Source of the DNA: Epiperipatus broadwayi
Lineage: Eukaryota; Onychophora; Udeonychophora; Euonychophora; Peripatidae
Assembly (NCBI GenBank): GCA_028023455.1
Contig: JAQFVV010012477.1
Coordinates: 2,811,365 to 2,875,364, forward strand
Direction of reading: 5' to 3'
DNA length: 64,000 nucleotides
The notes below the pieces were generated by a model, which was given only the letters and a program-made list of their open reading frames with translations, had not been told where the DNA came from and did no database searches. Shown here in pieces: positions 11,431 to 24,400 of the stretch; position 1 is the first letter of the stretch; each line of letters opens with the position of its first letter. The translations under genes were made by a program, and so were the position numbers.

Positions 11431-13826
11431 TGCCAAATCCACTTTTCTCATTTACAATCTATAATTATTAACAATTGAAAACTTTTTTCCAAATTCATTA
11501 TTAATTTTTTCTTCAAAAAATAAACAATTTTTGCATCTATTTGTTTCTCCTTATCAAAAATATTTTTATTAACAAATGATAACAATTTATTTATTTATAC
11601 ATTTTATTAGCTCATTTCAGGTTATGGTCTTTAATCACATCATTCTTGGATAGCATCGGGCTTTAGTTCATATTTGTATTACATTACTGACATTCTATAA
11701 TATATACTCCTAAAGGCAATGAAATTATGGTCTCTAATAATAAATGAAAAAAAATAGGTAGAAGCCACAATTATACTTCTTGGTTATTTTTAAACCCCTC
11801 TTTGTTAGACTTTGTTTAAATGTGTTTGAACAATAATTACTTTTATCTGAAGACAGTTTAAATTATGGTCACCAGTGTTAACATAAGATTCATTAACAAG
11901 TTGTTTTAGTAAAAGAAAGAAATTTATTAACTAGTAAAGAATTATGGAAAGAAGCTGTTGAAAATTTTTCCTTTGTTTTTTTTTTTTTTTTAAAAAACAA
12001 ATTAGTTGTAATAACATCATAATAAAAGCAACACATATTGTTAACCTAGTTTTTGCCCCCTCCACAATACATACATGAATAAAAATGTTAACCAATAGTA
12101 ACAAAAAGATATATTTTCTTACTAAAACTAAAATAAAGAAACTGTTATAAGAATACATTAAAATTATATATGTTAGAAAAATATTTTTAGATAGTTTAGC
12201 AATGTCCAATTTAAAATCTTTCTAGTTCAACAGTATTATCAAAGATATTTTATTAAGCATTAGTTATTAGGAAAAATATAAATGGCTTTCCAATCAGTCT
12301 TAAAAATATAGGTACTTTTTTAAAAATCTTTTTGTTTTCTGGCATTAGCTGGGAATGTTTGAATAGTGATCTCATTTTTCTTTTCAGTTCTTATTTAACT
12401 ATAGTTGGATTGGCTGGAGATGATTTTGTAAACAAATATTCTATCTGTATTTTAAAATGGCAGCAAAAAAGAAGTAGATAAATAGAAAATAATAAATATC
12501 GCAATATCAGATGTATTAAACTTTAGCATGTCATTGATAATATTTTATCATTACTTCTTAAGGCTTTCACATTGCATTAGTTTTTCCATAATATCAGTCT
12601 TTTCGGGACTGATATTGACCACTCCATTTATCTCAGCTTTTAAAACTGCTCCAGATGTTAAAGTCTGAAGACTGAGTTATTTTTTTTTTAGGAAACTGAT
12701 AAAGGAATGAATTAAAAGGAACTCTTTAAATGAAACTGACTCAGCAGTACAAAACATTCTAATTAGTCACCACTGTTTTTCAATAGGCATTACTTCTTCA
12801 ATTTCATTTTTTTTTAACATTCAGATGTTCCTTTTGGCATGGAAAAATTGTTCACACCTAAATGTTACTACTGTTGGTATGTAACAAGATCTGTTCTTAA
12901 ATTTGTAATAACATACAACTTTTTAAATTTTAACAAATTAAAAAGATACTTTTATAGGATACACTTTAGAAGCTTTATACAATGTATCTATTATCAAAAA
13001 TTCATACTTTTCATTTGTTTTTTTTTTTTCAAATGAAAATATTTTATTTATTTCTGGATAGACTATTAATCAATTGATGGGTAAATAATAAAAATCTAAC
13101 GAAAATTCACAAATATTATTTATTAATTCAGCTTCAATCCAACACCCACTATACGTGTTTATAGATTTTGTACCACTGACTAGCATAATATATATATATG
13201 AAATTATATTAAAATACAAAAAAAAGTTTTTGTAGATTATTGATGTTTAATATTCGGTCCCATTAATTTATAAAAGTTATAATAAGACAAATAGGGAAAA
13301 TAACAAGATAGATAAAATTGTAATAATGAGTGACATTGACAAACAAATATTACTCAAACTAAATCAAAAGTAAAATAAAAATAAATAATAATAGTAACAG
13401 TATCACTAAAAAGATTTCAAGTATAAAATGTGTTTTATTGTAAATACAAGTACATGATACATTTTGTATATAAAATAGAACAACTTTAAAATATGAAACA
13501 TATATATAATTTTAAACCTACTTTATAAAAAATTTAAGAGGGAATATGTCACTAAGCAACTTTACAAGATTAAAAATAATGGAACACAGATATCAGATGT
13601 TAGTCTGGAGATATTTATAATTACAGATTAAAATACAAATTTATCTTCTACAATAAAAGTTAAAACTAAAATGGAAAGACTATGACAAGCAAATTTTTAT
13701 TTCTTTTTCTCTGCTATATATGAAGCTGATCATTAGCAGAGGAATATGCTTAAGAGAATGCTGCAATTATGGATGTGGTAAAACTGATAACCTGCAATAT
13801 ATCTGATACTAAATACTGAAAAATTG
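11431..13826. other. AT-rich non-coding stretch
   Basis: Aligns with 60335-62990 of copy B. Both strands contain only short frames full of homopolymers. I see no conserved protein or RNA. Confidence 0.5.
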
Positions 13827-13987
13827 ATTGTCATTAATAACTGAAACACAGGCTTGTTATATACCTGTGGCTATATATATGTAATATAGGGTATATGAGC
13901 ACAGACTTTCACACCACCCACCTCTCTCCACTCTATCTAATAACACTGATACACCTAAACACATATATGCTGAAAAGATAAATAATC

Positions 13988-14031
13988 ACCAATATACGTA
14001 TTTCATGCTAAACCAGCAATCATCAGTTGGT
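13988..14031 (-). ncRNA. Hammerhead ribozyme, family 2 (left arm)
   Basis: Mirror image of the plus-strand ribozyme at 14201-14244. On the minus strand it has ACCAA, CTGATGA, a 4-bp stem II, GAAA, the palindromic stem III ATACGTAT, cleavage nucleotide A and TTGGT closing stem I. All core residues expected of a type I hammerhead are present. Confidence 0.7.
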
Positions 14032-14200
14032 CCAGACTATCATCTTTACACACATATATAGTATAAGTGCTCAGATATATATTAAGATAGACTATCCTCA
14101 TAGTTTAATGGACAGGATTCAATCCACTTCTCACTCCAACTCTTCAACCGTCCATCCAATTAAAAATCTGATGTTGGAATGCTCAAAGGCTATAGTCTGG

Positions 14201-14244
14201 ACCAACTGATGATTGCTGGTTTAGCATGAAATACGTATATTGGT
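14201..14244 (+). ncRNA. Hammerhead ribozyme, family 2 (right arm)
   Basis: Stem I strand ACCAA (14201-14205) pairs with TTGGT (14240-14244). CTGATGA lies at 14206-14212. Stem II pairs TGCT (14214-14217) with AGCA (14223-14226), with a T-T mismatch at its base. GAAA is at 14228-14231, stem III is the palindrome ATACGTAT (14231-14238), and the cleavage residue is A14239. Known hammerheads cleave after NUH, and AUA fits. The tiny self-complementary stem III suggests action as a dimer. Confidence 0.7.
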
Positions 14245-14357
14245 GATTATTTATCTTTTCAGCATATATGTGTTTAGGTGTATCAGTGTTATTAGATAGA
14301 GTGGAGAGAGGTGGGTGGTGTGAAAGTCTGTGCTCATATACCCTATATTGTCATTAA

Positions 14358-15432
14358 ATAAAAGTAAGGAAGCAATAACACTAGGTTGAAAAAATTCTAT
14401 ATGGACAGCTTAAAGCACCTCTTAATCTTGGTCTGTGGTTAACATCAAAAGAAGTTTCTTTTGTTCTTTTGATTAAAAAACAGCCAGAAGGTGTTCAGGT
14501 TAATCAGATCTAGTTTCACATAATGCATCATCACTACTGGCTACACTATGTGTTGAATGGTAGAGGAATGTTAGTCTTATCAGTTAAATATATCTCACCA
14601 TGGTCTGCTGCAGAATAGTCATCCAGACACTAAATGCAAGATATGTTCATTTTCTAATATTCTTCAGACATATTGCAAAAAGATGGGTTCTGACTCAAGA
14701 ACAAAACTGAAGAAATTAGCTAATACAATAAAGTAAAGAAACTAAGGAATCATCCTACATAATCAAAGCAAAAAAAAAATACATATAAATAAATGATATT
14801 AAGGACTGAATTGATTGTGATAAAAATATTAGTAAGATATCTTATTCAATTAATATTAATTAATTAATGAAGGACTTTCTAAATGTAAATATGAACGTAT
14901 TTTTTTAATTATTTGCATTTACGTTTTCTTAATTGTTTTGCTTTTTTTTTTGTTTAATTGCATACTATTGGAAATAATTGTTAATATTGTGTGATAAATA
15001 AATGCCAAGTCATGGTAGTATAAGTTGTTATTAAACCTGTTTTAAAAATATCACAAATTTCATTCTGCATTTACTTCTTATGTTAATTAATTTACACATG
15101 TAATTAATTTTATAAAGTGATGCAATTACTATATTTTTCTTTATTTAAATTTTGCATTGAAATGCTAGAACCTATCTGAAAGGTAATGAGAAATGCTTTA
15201 CTGGAATGTAAAAAAAGGGCCTAAGAATTGTTTTAATATTATAGTATATGCTAAGGAGCTATGGTGTTTGAGAAAGTATGAAAAGAACAACTTTGTATTA
15301 AAATATAGTTATAATTTTATAGTTTGCAAATCTAGTCCCAAATATAAACTAAGCTACCTATGTATTGTATGAATGTTTATCATAAAAGAAATGCTGATAC
15401 TTTGCGTGAAAGGAATTTTTAAAAAAGCCAAA
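14358..15432. other. Non-coding stretch; end of copy A near 15250
   Basis: Aligns with 63003-63895 and then loses similarity near 15250. No gene recognised. Confidence 0.5.
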
Positions 15433-16457
15433 AGGTAAAACTGACAGTTAGCAGCCCCAGCATTTAGCCCTCTATTTTTAAAAAACTGAGCTATATTTTT
15501 TTATACGAAGTATATCTAATTATACTAAATGTATCTAACTATAAATAAACTATATCTAACTATAAATGTTTTTACATAAAGGTTAACAATAAAAAAATAA
15601 ACTTACATTTTTATGTATAGTTTTGAGCTATGCACAAGAGGAAATTCACAAAAACGATGACATGTTCATGCATACCCCTAAATGCAAATTCTTGCAGGTA
15701 GGATGGATGAAAGAAGTATGATTCATCGATCTCCACTATCCATGGTTCAAACTATGTTATTCTTACTATGTAATTGTAAAGTATATCTAACTATAAATGA
15801 ATTTTTTACATGTAGGTTAATAAATAAAATTAAAAAAAACTTACATTTTTATGAGCAATTTTGCGCTAGGTTATGTGTCAAAACTTAACAAATGTCACAA
15901 AAAAAGTCTCTGCTGTCAAAATTATGAACTACTTTTGCCACGTGTAATTTTTGCAGACAGACTTTCTATCACTTCTTTGGTTCTCCAAAATGAAATTTTA
16001 AATGTTGTAGCTGTTCTAGCAGAAAGGTGGAATACATATCACCTGCTTAAACAATTTCAAACTCCGGATTAAGAAGTGGGTCATTTTTTTCCCGAAGTCA
16101 TCTGTCTTTGAACACCATTGTTGATATAACATTTTGTTGGGCAAATAATTTGTCAATGCACTTTATCGTACTTCTTTCATCCATACTACCTGCAGGAATT
16201 TGCATTTAGGGGTATGCACAAACATGACACCATTTTTGTGAATTTCCTCATGTGCATAGCTCAAAAGTCTGCATAAAAATGTAAGTTTATTATTTTTATT
16301 ATTAACCTTTGTGTAAAAACATTTATAGTTAGATATAGTTTATTTATAGTTAGATACACTTAGTATAGTTAGATGCACTTTGTATGAAAAAAATATAGTT
16401 CAGTTTTTTTAAAAATAGAGGGTGAAATGTTGGGGCCGCTAACAGTCAGTTTTACCT
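15433..16457. mobile_element. Foldback element with about 285-bp inverted arms
   Basis: The left arm (15433 to about 15715) and the right arm (about 16165-16457) are imperfect inverted repeats. The ends read AGGTAAAACTGAC...GTCAGTTTTACCT. Subterminal runs of TATCTAACTATAAA are repeated several times in each arm. The centre holds short open frames (for example starting MSNFALGYVSK at 15851) that I do not recognise and that may be remnants of captured or transposase sequence. I could not define a clear target duplication. This is a non-autonomous DNA element of uncertain superfamily. Confidence 0.75.
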
Positions 16458-19400
16458 ATTATCTAATTATGAATGAAAAGTAAAACAAGTAAAAATTGAA
16501 TAAAACCAAAGCTTTAGTATAAGAAACAATAAATGCTAAACAAAGTACATATCCTATGGAAATCGTGAATTTGAAATGTTATAGAAAGTTTGAATTATGT
16601 ATTTAAGCTTATAACTAAGTTTGAAGTTTAACCCCGAATGATAGGAATTTCTTAACTTGAAATATCAAGTGCATCTTAAGAAAATGTATATGTCTTTATT
16701 GTATCCAGAAGAAAATGGAGATATTGTATCAGGATGTTATCTATTCGGAAGGGTACCACAATATCATGTAACTAGTATATAATACTGAGAATAATATGAT
16801 TTCCAAAAATTATGGCCATTTTTAAAAAATATTACATTTGGATAATATGTGCATGCTACTAATATGTGTGGATAACAAACTGTTGAACAGAGGATGGTGA
16901 TCAAATGTAATGAACTGTACTAAGAAAGAACTCATGTATAATTTTCTCTATTATTTTATTGTTTATTAATTTGTTATATGTTAGAAGATTACTTTATTGA
17001 GAGTATTAGTTAAACATTTTGTGAAATATTCCTGGTGTTAATTTTAGGCTTTGGTAGGGTAAAATATGCCTTTATTTTATTATTATCTTTTAATATTGCT
17101 TATCCCTGATGCTATCGTGAAATGAATGAGATATTTATGTAAAAGTGTGGAACGTTTGTCTAAGAGGTTCACAGATACATTTTTTATGTTTATAGTTAAG
17201 ATTGATATTTTAATGTTTTATTTTATTCACGTATTTTAAAAGTTTAATATTGCTATGTACTAGAAGTTGAAAGATTTAAAATCGTTATATGTTAAAGAAA
17301 ATGAATGATGCACATTTCTTATTTCATAATATTTAAAACTTAGATTTTTTTTTATTTAATCATATTAGACTATTATTAAATTATCGGTTCATACATCAAT
17401 AATATAGTTTTTTATGAGAATTCAAACCCTGTTTCCTCAGGAATATGAGAGATTGTGAAGGACTCTTGTTTGATCAAGATATGCTAAGTCCTCACTGCCT
17501 TGAAAGTTGAGATGGAGCATAGCTCTCTCATAATGATATGTGTTAAGGATTTTAATGCATTTGGAGATCGAGAGTATATCCCCCCTCTCCATTATTTATC
17601 TACTACATAAGAGGTATTTTCATAAGTTTTAGTAGTATTGTGCATGCCCATCTTAATATGTGTAGGGACTAAATCCTAACATAGCTCATAGGCCTCAGGT
17701 AGAATCTGCACTCTGGTTTCATACACTGTCATTTCATGAATTTCTTTTCTTTGCAGGTGTATATTTTATTGCCATATTTTGGTTTGAAACTTTGTTTAAT
17801 TTTGTAATGGGTCATTGTGTAGTCTTTTGAAGTGTGTTATCTACTTCAGGGTACTTTAGATTTAAATGATGACTTAAGAATTGATGTATAATGTTTAGCT
17901 GAACTTTGCTCATGATCATTTCTAGAAACAATAATCCTTCAAAATTTAGATTTAATGTAGAAAATTGAGATAAGCAATGTGCATCAGACCCAGCCCACAG
18001 TCAAGGACTGGTAAAAAAAAAGGGTAATACTCATGTTGGTGACATAGAAAACATTAAAAGTATATATGTGCATGAATGTGACCTCTAAAACAGTTAATAA
18101 TTTGAAAATAAGAAGTTGAGGAATTTAATACATGGATAAGCAATGATTTATACAAGTAGTTATAGGTGTCAAACATACATATAGACATAATATTAATTTT
18201 ACCAATTCAGTAGCATTTAGGAGTAAGTTTATCTTATTTAATAAAATTAACAAGTTAATTTCTTAGTTGTTACATATAAGTATTTTTATAAATGTTTATT
18301 GAAGCTTACCTCCCAAGAAAGTGTTGTCATCCCAGAAAAATCGAACTGGTCAAAATATTGTTTTTCAAACTATTATTAGTTACTTTGTTACAGTTTCCTA
18401 AATCAGGGTATATTTACAGTGAGAGAGGCATGTTTCTAGAAATATAAGCACAAGTAAGAGATCATTTTCCTTAGCAGTTATAAATCCCTTATACATATTT
18501 TATTTTTACTGTTATTTGGATAACTACAAAGATTTGTTCTATTATATTGTTGTTATAGTGTATCATTAACTTTATTAATAAACATTACATGTTAATTAAA
18601 AATTTTGGTGTTGTCTTAATGTTTTTGGTACCCATAACATACAGAGATCTCATTATATGCAATTTTAATGAAATATTTAATGCTTATTTCAGTACAGATA
18701 CATTACAAAAATTTAATTATTAATATCCTGTTTTGAGATTCGAGAAATGCTTTAAAGAAACATTCTTAACTTGTGCTATAAATTATTATGATTATATTGG
18801 CAAACATCTGGAAGAAGATCTGATTTAGTGTCAGTCATCATTTTCATAGGTTTATTGTGTTATGATTAATATCTTAAGTTGACATAAAATCCCTTTCCCA
18901 CTCCTGGTATTTGAATGTTTTCCCAGTTGGTAATAAGTTAGTTAAATTTTAAAGTAGTTAAAATGTGTTATTGTAATTGATTTTGAGTAATTTATAAGGT
19001 TTAATATTATTATTGATCAGTGAAAAGTAAATATCGGCTTAGAGAGCTCAAGCGTATATCTACTTGAATTACAATCACTGGGCTAGCATTCATTTGTCAA
19101 CAATAAATTTTAAATTAACAAAAGCTTCACATTCTGAATTTGAATGCTGAGGATTTTCAACTATAAGATAAGAGCTTATAAATTTAGTATTACAGGATTA
19201 AGGTGATAAATAAGAGTGATTGAATTGATAAGATTCTTATTTTGCGAATCATGGATCATGAAATATAACATTGTGGAGGTGGTAAGCTTTGGTGAAGTGG
19301 GGAGACTGGAGAAAACCTTAACATCAGAAATTAATTAATTGTAACTTTAGTTGGGAATTTATGTGAGGGGATGCCAAGGTTGTTAGGGTGTGAGTTGAGG

Positions 19401-19865
19401 TTTATCCCCCTCTCTTAATTTAGTAGTAATAATTTGTAATATTTATTAGTGGTATAATTCTTGGTATTCTCTACATGAATTGACAAATCATTTATACCTC
19501 ACTAGGCATCATAGATAGGGAATTGGTATTTTATTTGTATATACGATAAATACAGATGTGATTGATTTGTGTGACATATTTGCAAGGATGTGATAAGCAA
19601 GTTAGCCCAAATCCTTTTATGAGTTATAATTTGGCTGGCTTGATTTAAGGAGTCACTTAATTTGAAAAGAGAATTAACTCCAAATATTTATAAGTAAAAT
19701 TATTTAGAATTTAATAAGTTGCTTCCCTTGTAAATTCACAACATGGTGATAACATCGGATTGATGTAGCAGCTGTTCCTTCAAAGTTACAATTTGGCTCT
19801 GTGACATATTGAATTATATGTTCTCTCCTTCTCTATTTTCCTCTCCCCATTGTTATTATATATAT
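16458..19865. other. Long non-coding stretch
   Basis: No conserved coding region on either strand. Slightly less AT-biased patches occur near 17400-17760 and 19250-19440, but I could not match them to any family. Introns or regulatory sequence of a gene outside the window remain possible. Confidence 0.45.
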
Positions 19866-20319
19866 ATGAAAAACAAAAAAACACAAGTTACAACTTGCTA
19901 ATGCTTGTATTTATGACAATAGATGGCGTTCTACCAAAAACACCGTCAAGCGTAAGTTTGTTTACATAAACATCAGAGCAAGCATTCACTATCTCTAACT
20001 TTAGTTCTACCTTCAGATCATGATTTCAAGCTATTTGCTATCATCAGTGAAGGACAGGAATAAGAAACTAGATCTAAACACAAACTCTAAGCGTTTATGA
20101 AACAGTTTCTATTCAGCTTGCAAGCGTGGATCTTTTAGAAACAAACTCAGCATAGCAAGCCAGATAGCTACAGGGGTCTGATATCAGTTCAGCATCACCA
20201 GATAGTAGAAGCCTCTGCAGTATATATCATTGCAAGAAAGACCTCAAAGGTACATTTATGAAAAACAAAAAAACACAAGTTAAAACTTGCTAACGCTTGT
20301 ATTTATGACAATAGATGGC
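19866..20319 (-). repeat. Family-3 hammerhead repeat, 392-bp unit
   Basis: A 62-bp sequence (starting ATGAAAAACAAAAAAACAC and ending AATAGATGGC) occurs at 19866-19927 and again at 20258-20319, giving a unit of 392 bp present as about 1.16 copies. The unit is less AT-rich than its surroundings and encodes no protein. On the minus strand it contains a complete hammerhead (20010-20053). A partial head-to-tail multimer around a self-cleaving RNA is the architecture reported for retrozymes. Confidence 0.75.
20010..20053 (-). ncRNA. Hammerhead ribozyme, family 3
   Basis: On the minus strand: stem I strand CCTTCA, CTGATGA, stem II AGC / GCT with loop AAATA, GAAA, palindromic stem III ATCATGAT, cleavage residue C, then TGAAGG closing a perfect 6-bp stem I. 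Every core residue of a type I hammerhead is present. Stem II is short, with a mismatched closing position. Its family differs from those at 14 kb and 31 kb. Confidence 0.75.
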
Positions 20320-21340
20320 TCCAAATTTAATTAAATCACAAAAATAGAAGAACTCTAAAATATTGCTGATAACGTATAATTTAACTTAATTATTTTATAC
20401 TAATTATATAATTGCTAAAAAATTATAATTTTTAATTAAATTTACAAATATGAAATGTAATAAAAATAACTTGCTTCAAATAACCAGGATAATTTTCAAT
20501 TTATGTTTTGTTTCTCTTCGTTTGGAGAGAAAATTATAAATGTTTTTTTTAAAAAAATGTTAAGCTAAGAAGGTGAGTAAAAGCTGACTTTAAAAATATT
20601 AATGAACATTTTGCTAAGTTAATAAATAACGGGTGTTTAATTATACCATTTTAATTTGCAGACTCGTAAAATTATTACCATTTATGAAGAAAATTATTAA
20701 AAATAATAATTTGCTTAAATTATGGAAAAACTTACAGCATGTGCTTTGAAAGATATATACACATTCTCCAGAAGAGGGAAGAAATATGAACTCTTTTGAA
20801 ATAAAATATAATACTTGATAAAAGTTGCTTCAATAATATTTGTATAATTATTTGAGATATAAAAATCAATAATTAATCATCATATGCATTTTAAAAAGAA
20901 CACCAAAAACAAAATTTGAAAATTTCATTTATCTCCAATGCCACTGTGGTTATCGTGTAATAATTTTCCGACCACCTTTTAATATTTGTGAATATTTATA
21001 TAGCTAGCTTATATTATATGTGTGTCTTCATACTTGGATCCAAACCTGGTAGAAATAAAACTTTAATTAGTGTATATTTTCGTCTATTTAACTTCAAAGT
21101 GTTACAGTTGCCATAAAATTTTCCTTAAATAAAATGTTTTTTTTTTACTGCTAATGCTTCATTTTTTAGACAAGCAGCTGAAGAGGAACCATATGCCCTT
21201 GATGGGTAGCTCACTGTGGAAATAGTTCTGCTGAAGAACTAATTTTTTTTTTTTAAAGATTATTGGTAAAATTATTTTTTATAACATTTATGTAATATTT
21301 ATTAAAGCTATAACCTTAAGACTTTGCACTGAAAAAACGA
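20320..21340. other. Non-coding stretch
   Basis: AT-rich with homopolymer runs. No gene or repeat recognised. Confidence 0.45.
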
Positions 21341-21406
21341 CAGTAGGGACCTCTGCAAATCTTTAACATAAGATCTTGTGTTAAAGATTTACAGAGGTCT
21401 CTACTG
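21341..21406. repeat. 28-bp-stem hairpin
   Basis: Arms 21341-21368 and 21379-21406 pair along 28 positions with one G-T pair and one mismatch, around a 10-base loop. The size would suit a small-RNA precursor or a very short palindromic element. A GC-richer segment follows (to about 21530) that I could not identify. Confidence 0.6.
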
Positions 21407-21409
21407 CCT

Positions 21410-24400
21410 GAAATAGAAGTGGCCCAGAACCGCAATCATCATGACTGCATCAGAAGCCTAAAATCCAACGAGTTGGTAAAACACACATGCAGCAACAAAG
21501 AACAAGATGTCACAATGTTAAAATTCTATAGGTAATAACATTTGCTTATTCCAATTCCTGATATATAGCCATTGCACTCTTTGAGTATTTCCAGATCTAG
21601 AAAAAAATGAACAGATGTTTGTATATTTTTTTCAAACATACAAATAGCTTATGATAAAATACATGTGTGTGTTTTAATGCTTTGTACTGATTTTAATGCT
21701 TTATGTTTATATTTTATTAATATTGTGTTTTATTAATATGTTTGCCTGAAATATTATAAAAAAATCATTGTTTATATTAGTTAGAAATTTATAATTAGTT
21801 TACCAATTACAGTAAACATTTTAGTTAAAATAAAGTATTTATTATCAATTATTGTCAGTCAATTCTTTTAATTATACCACTAATAACAACTTAGCAGAGA
21901 AGTTATATAAGCAGTTTATTGTTATATTATAGTTCGATTAAGCTAGTTGGGATTTCTAAGGTTCTGAATTAGTTGCCGACATTCAGGGCATGTTGACTAC
22001 TTCTGGTAGTTAGCTGGTGCCTGAAATTTACTTCAAAACAAATAAAGTGTTCTGAATGACAGGGGTTGAATCTAGAAGTCGAGAAGATATATGGCCTGAG
22101 TAGTGGTTGTAGTTATGTATCTTATATAGCTTTGGCCTGGTCATAGGTACCTTCTAAGTATTATGCTTCTTTGCTTAAGGGACCGGTGTGGTGCAATACT
22201 TATAAATTGCAATTGGAGTAGATTGAATTTATAATAAATAATTTATAATATTGTCATATTTCTATAATAAGAAGGCAACATTATCTTACAATTTGTTTTC
22301 TATTAAACAGTAAAAATGTTATTCCATTTTTTTAAAAATTTGATCTACTATTCCCACCCAGTTCAATATATATATATATATAAACTTAAGAGCATGCTAA
22401 CGCTCTAAACAAGCTTTTATATATATATATATATTAGATACACATATTGAATTCAAAGATCATAAAGTTGAAATAATTTTTTTTATTTTGTACATTAAAA
22501 AATAAGACATTTACATAAAATTATTGATTTTGAAAATCAAAAATAAATATTTAGTAATATTTGGTCCTGTAATAATTGAATTGAATATTATCATGAAAAA
22601 TATTACTAGTAGACTTAGGTTATTCCTCTGCATTACCTTCTTGTTATTTCACATCTTCCTCTGTCAAATATAAAAGTGATATTACATCTTAGAATATCAA
22701 TAGTAAGATTGAAAACAAATCGATCTTGCCAATAACTCATGGCATAATTTCATCACCTAAGACTGTGATGCATATGTTCAAATCAAAAATCTACAAATGA
22801 AGAATTATGGCATAATAAAATAATTTTGATAAAATTTTAAAGAAATGTACTTACTAGTTCCTACAGATAATGCCTGCAGGATTTGATCTTCCTAGTAGCA
22901 ACTGGAATCCTATCAACAAATAGAGGACAACAAATGCCCCTTGTGCTTTTATGCTTCATAAATTAGAATGTGTAGTCACTGATCTTTTTTAAATGTAGGC
23001 AAAAACAAATTAGGAACCATATTATATTGCCTTTGAACTTATTGCTAGTTGCAAAATTTGAAAATTTAATAAAGCTATTAGCAATCTCTAAATATCTGTG
23101 CTAAACAGAAGAATAAAAATAATTATTTGAGTTATATCTTTTTTAAAAAAAACTTCATTAAGATTTATAGCTTCACATAAATGATTATGACAATTGTAAA
23201 TTTGGAAAAGAAAGAAGAAAAGCAAAAATATTTATACTTACATTCTCATGCTGCAAAGATCAGTACTAACTATTACAACAAAAGACAGTAAAATTTTAAA
23301 AGTGTAGATAAAGAGCAGAAGTTGAAAAAAATAATAAAGAGAAACTGAAAATTAGTATAAAAACAGTATAGAATAAAATACATCCAGTTCTCTATGTCAC
23401 ATTATAATTGAGATTATGACTTATACCACCAAACAATAAGTATTAAAAAATATTCTCTAACCCCGCATAAAACTTGTCGATTACTGTCATATGCCAGTAG
23501 ACGAATATTTTAAAATATTTATTGTTTATATATATCAAAATTTTCCCAAATTCATAACTAAAGCAGACTTTAAAAAAAACTAAAACACAACCAATGGTTT
23601 CATTGCTGCAAGCTGGCTTCCCAAATATAAAGAACTACAAAGTTATTTGTTATTATTTTGTAGTTCTTTACAATTAAGAAGTTTTCTTGTAACAGTTAAT
23701 CCATTATCCTTTTCTGAGAAACAAGCATGGATCAACATTTATGGCTTCAAGTCATTTGAAAAACGTCAATTTTTGAGCTACAGTAGTGTTTTTACACTTA
23801 TTTCAAAGCTTAAAATGTACCATAAGATGCTGCCTTTCTGAATTATTTTACAAGTAAAAAATCAATAACATTGATTTGAGAAGCTACAACAAAAAGAGAA
23901 GGCAGGCTTTCCTAGATGCTTATTTGTTGGTTCACATTTCAGACAATAGAAGAGCATCTGTCAATAATTTTCACCACTCCAACTTTTTTGAATTTGAAAA
24001 CAAAAATTAATGTCTTAAAATGTTTTTTATTTTTATTTTTCATACATATTGTAAATTATTTCCATAAAATATGCTAACAATATAATTATTTTAGAAAAAT
24101 AGTAAGATTTTAGTAAAAAATTGTATACTTTTACATGAACATAAATTGAAAAAGAAACCCACATTAACAACAATTTTGACATTTATCAACAATTTTCATT
24201 GACCTAAGGTCTTTATTTTAATTTCAAACAAAAATGAATAATTTAGAGTATTTTGCTGGCATTTATTTACATATTGTAATGTATTTTCATAAAATATGCT
24301 GAAAATATAATTATTTTAGAAAATAGTAAGATTTTAGTAAAAAATTATTTAATTTTATGCTAACATAAATTGAGAAAGAAATCAATGACATCCACAGCAC

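Larger units (their letters stand above)
13838..14346. mobile_element. Foldback insertion carrying two intact hammerheads
   Basis: Arms at 13883-14040 and 14192-14349 are near-perfect inverted repeats of 158 bp, with a 151-bp spacer made of family-2 unit sequence. The insert is flanked by ATTGTCATTAA at 13827-13837 and again at 14347-14357, an 11-bp target duplication. Copy B keeps the empty site near 62993-63003, with one base changed. The element is therefore younger than the segmental duplication. Each arm contains one hammerhead core. No protein is encoded. Confidence 0.85.
1845..15250. repeat. Segmental duplication, copy A
   Basis: This block is colinear and in the same orientation with 46035-63895. 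Matching landmarks in order are: the family-2 hammerhead repeat cluster, the text around 3868 (47522), the short frame at 4875 (48541), the S29 remnant at 5505 (49147), 5880 (49970), the palindromic cluster at 7470 (51550), the PLE RT at 10.0 kb (56.2 kb), 11430 (60335) and 14360 (63003). Differences are scattered substitutions plus discrete indels. Copy A alone holds 3320-3867, a roughly 90-bp insertion near 8940, about 300 bp near 9530-9850, and the foldback at 13838. The palindromic MITE modules and the PLE predate the duplication because both copies carry them. Confidence 0.9.

Noticed and set aside
11931-12209. A 92-codon minus-strand frame, partly matched at 60808-61011, as a conserved membrane protein
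   Set aside because: The hydrophobic look follows from T-rich DNA. The two copies differ by frameshifts in homopolymers, so there is no sign of protein-level conservation.
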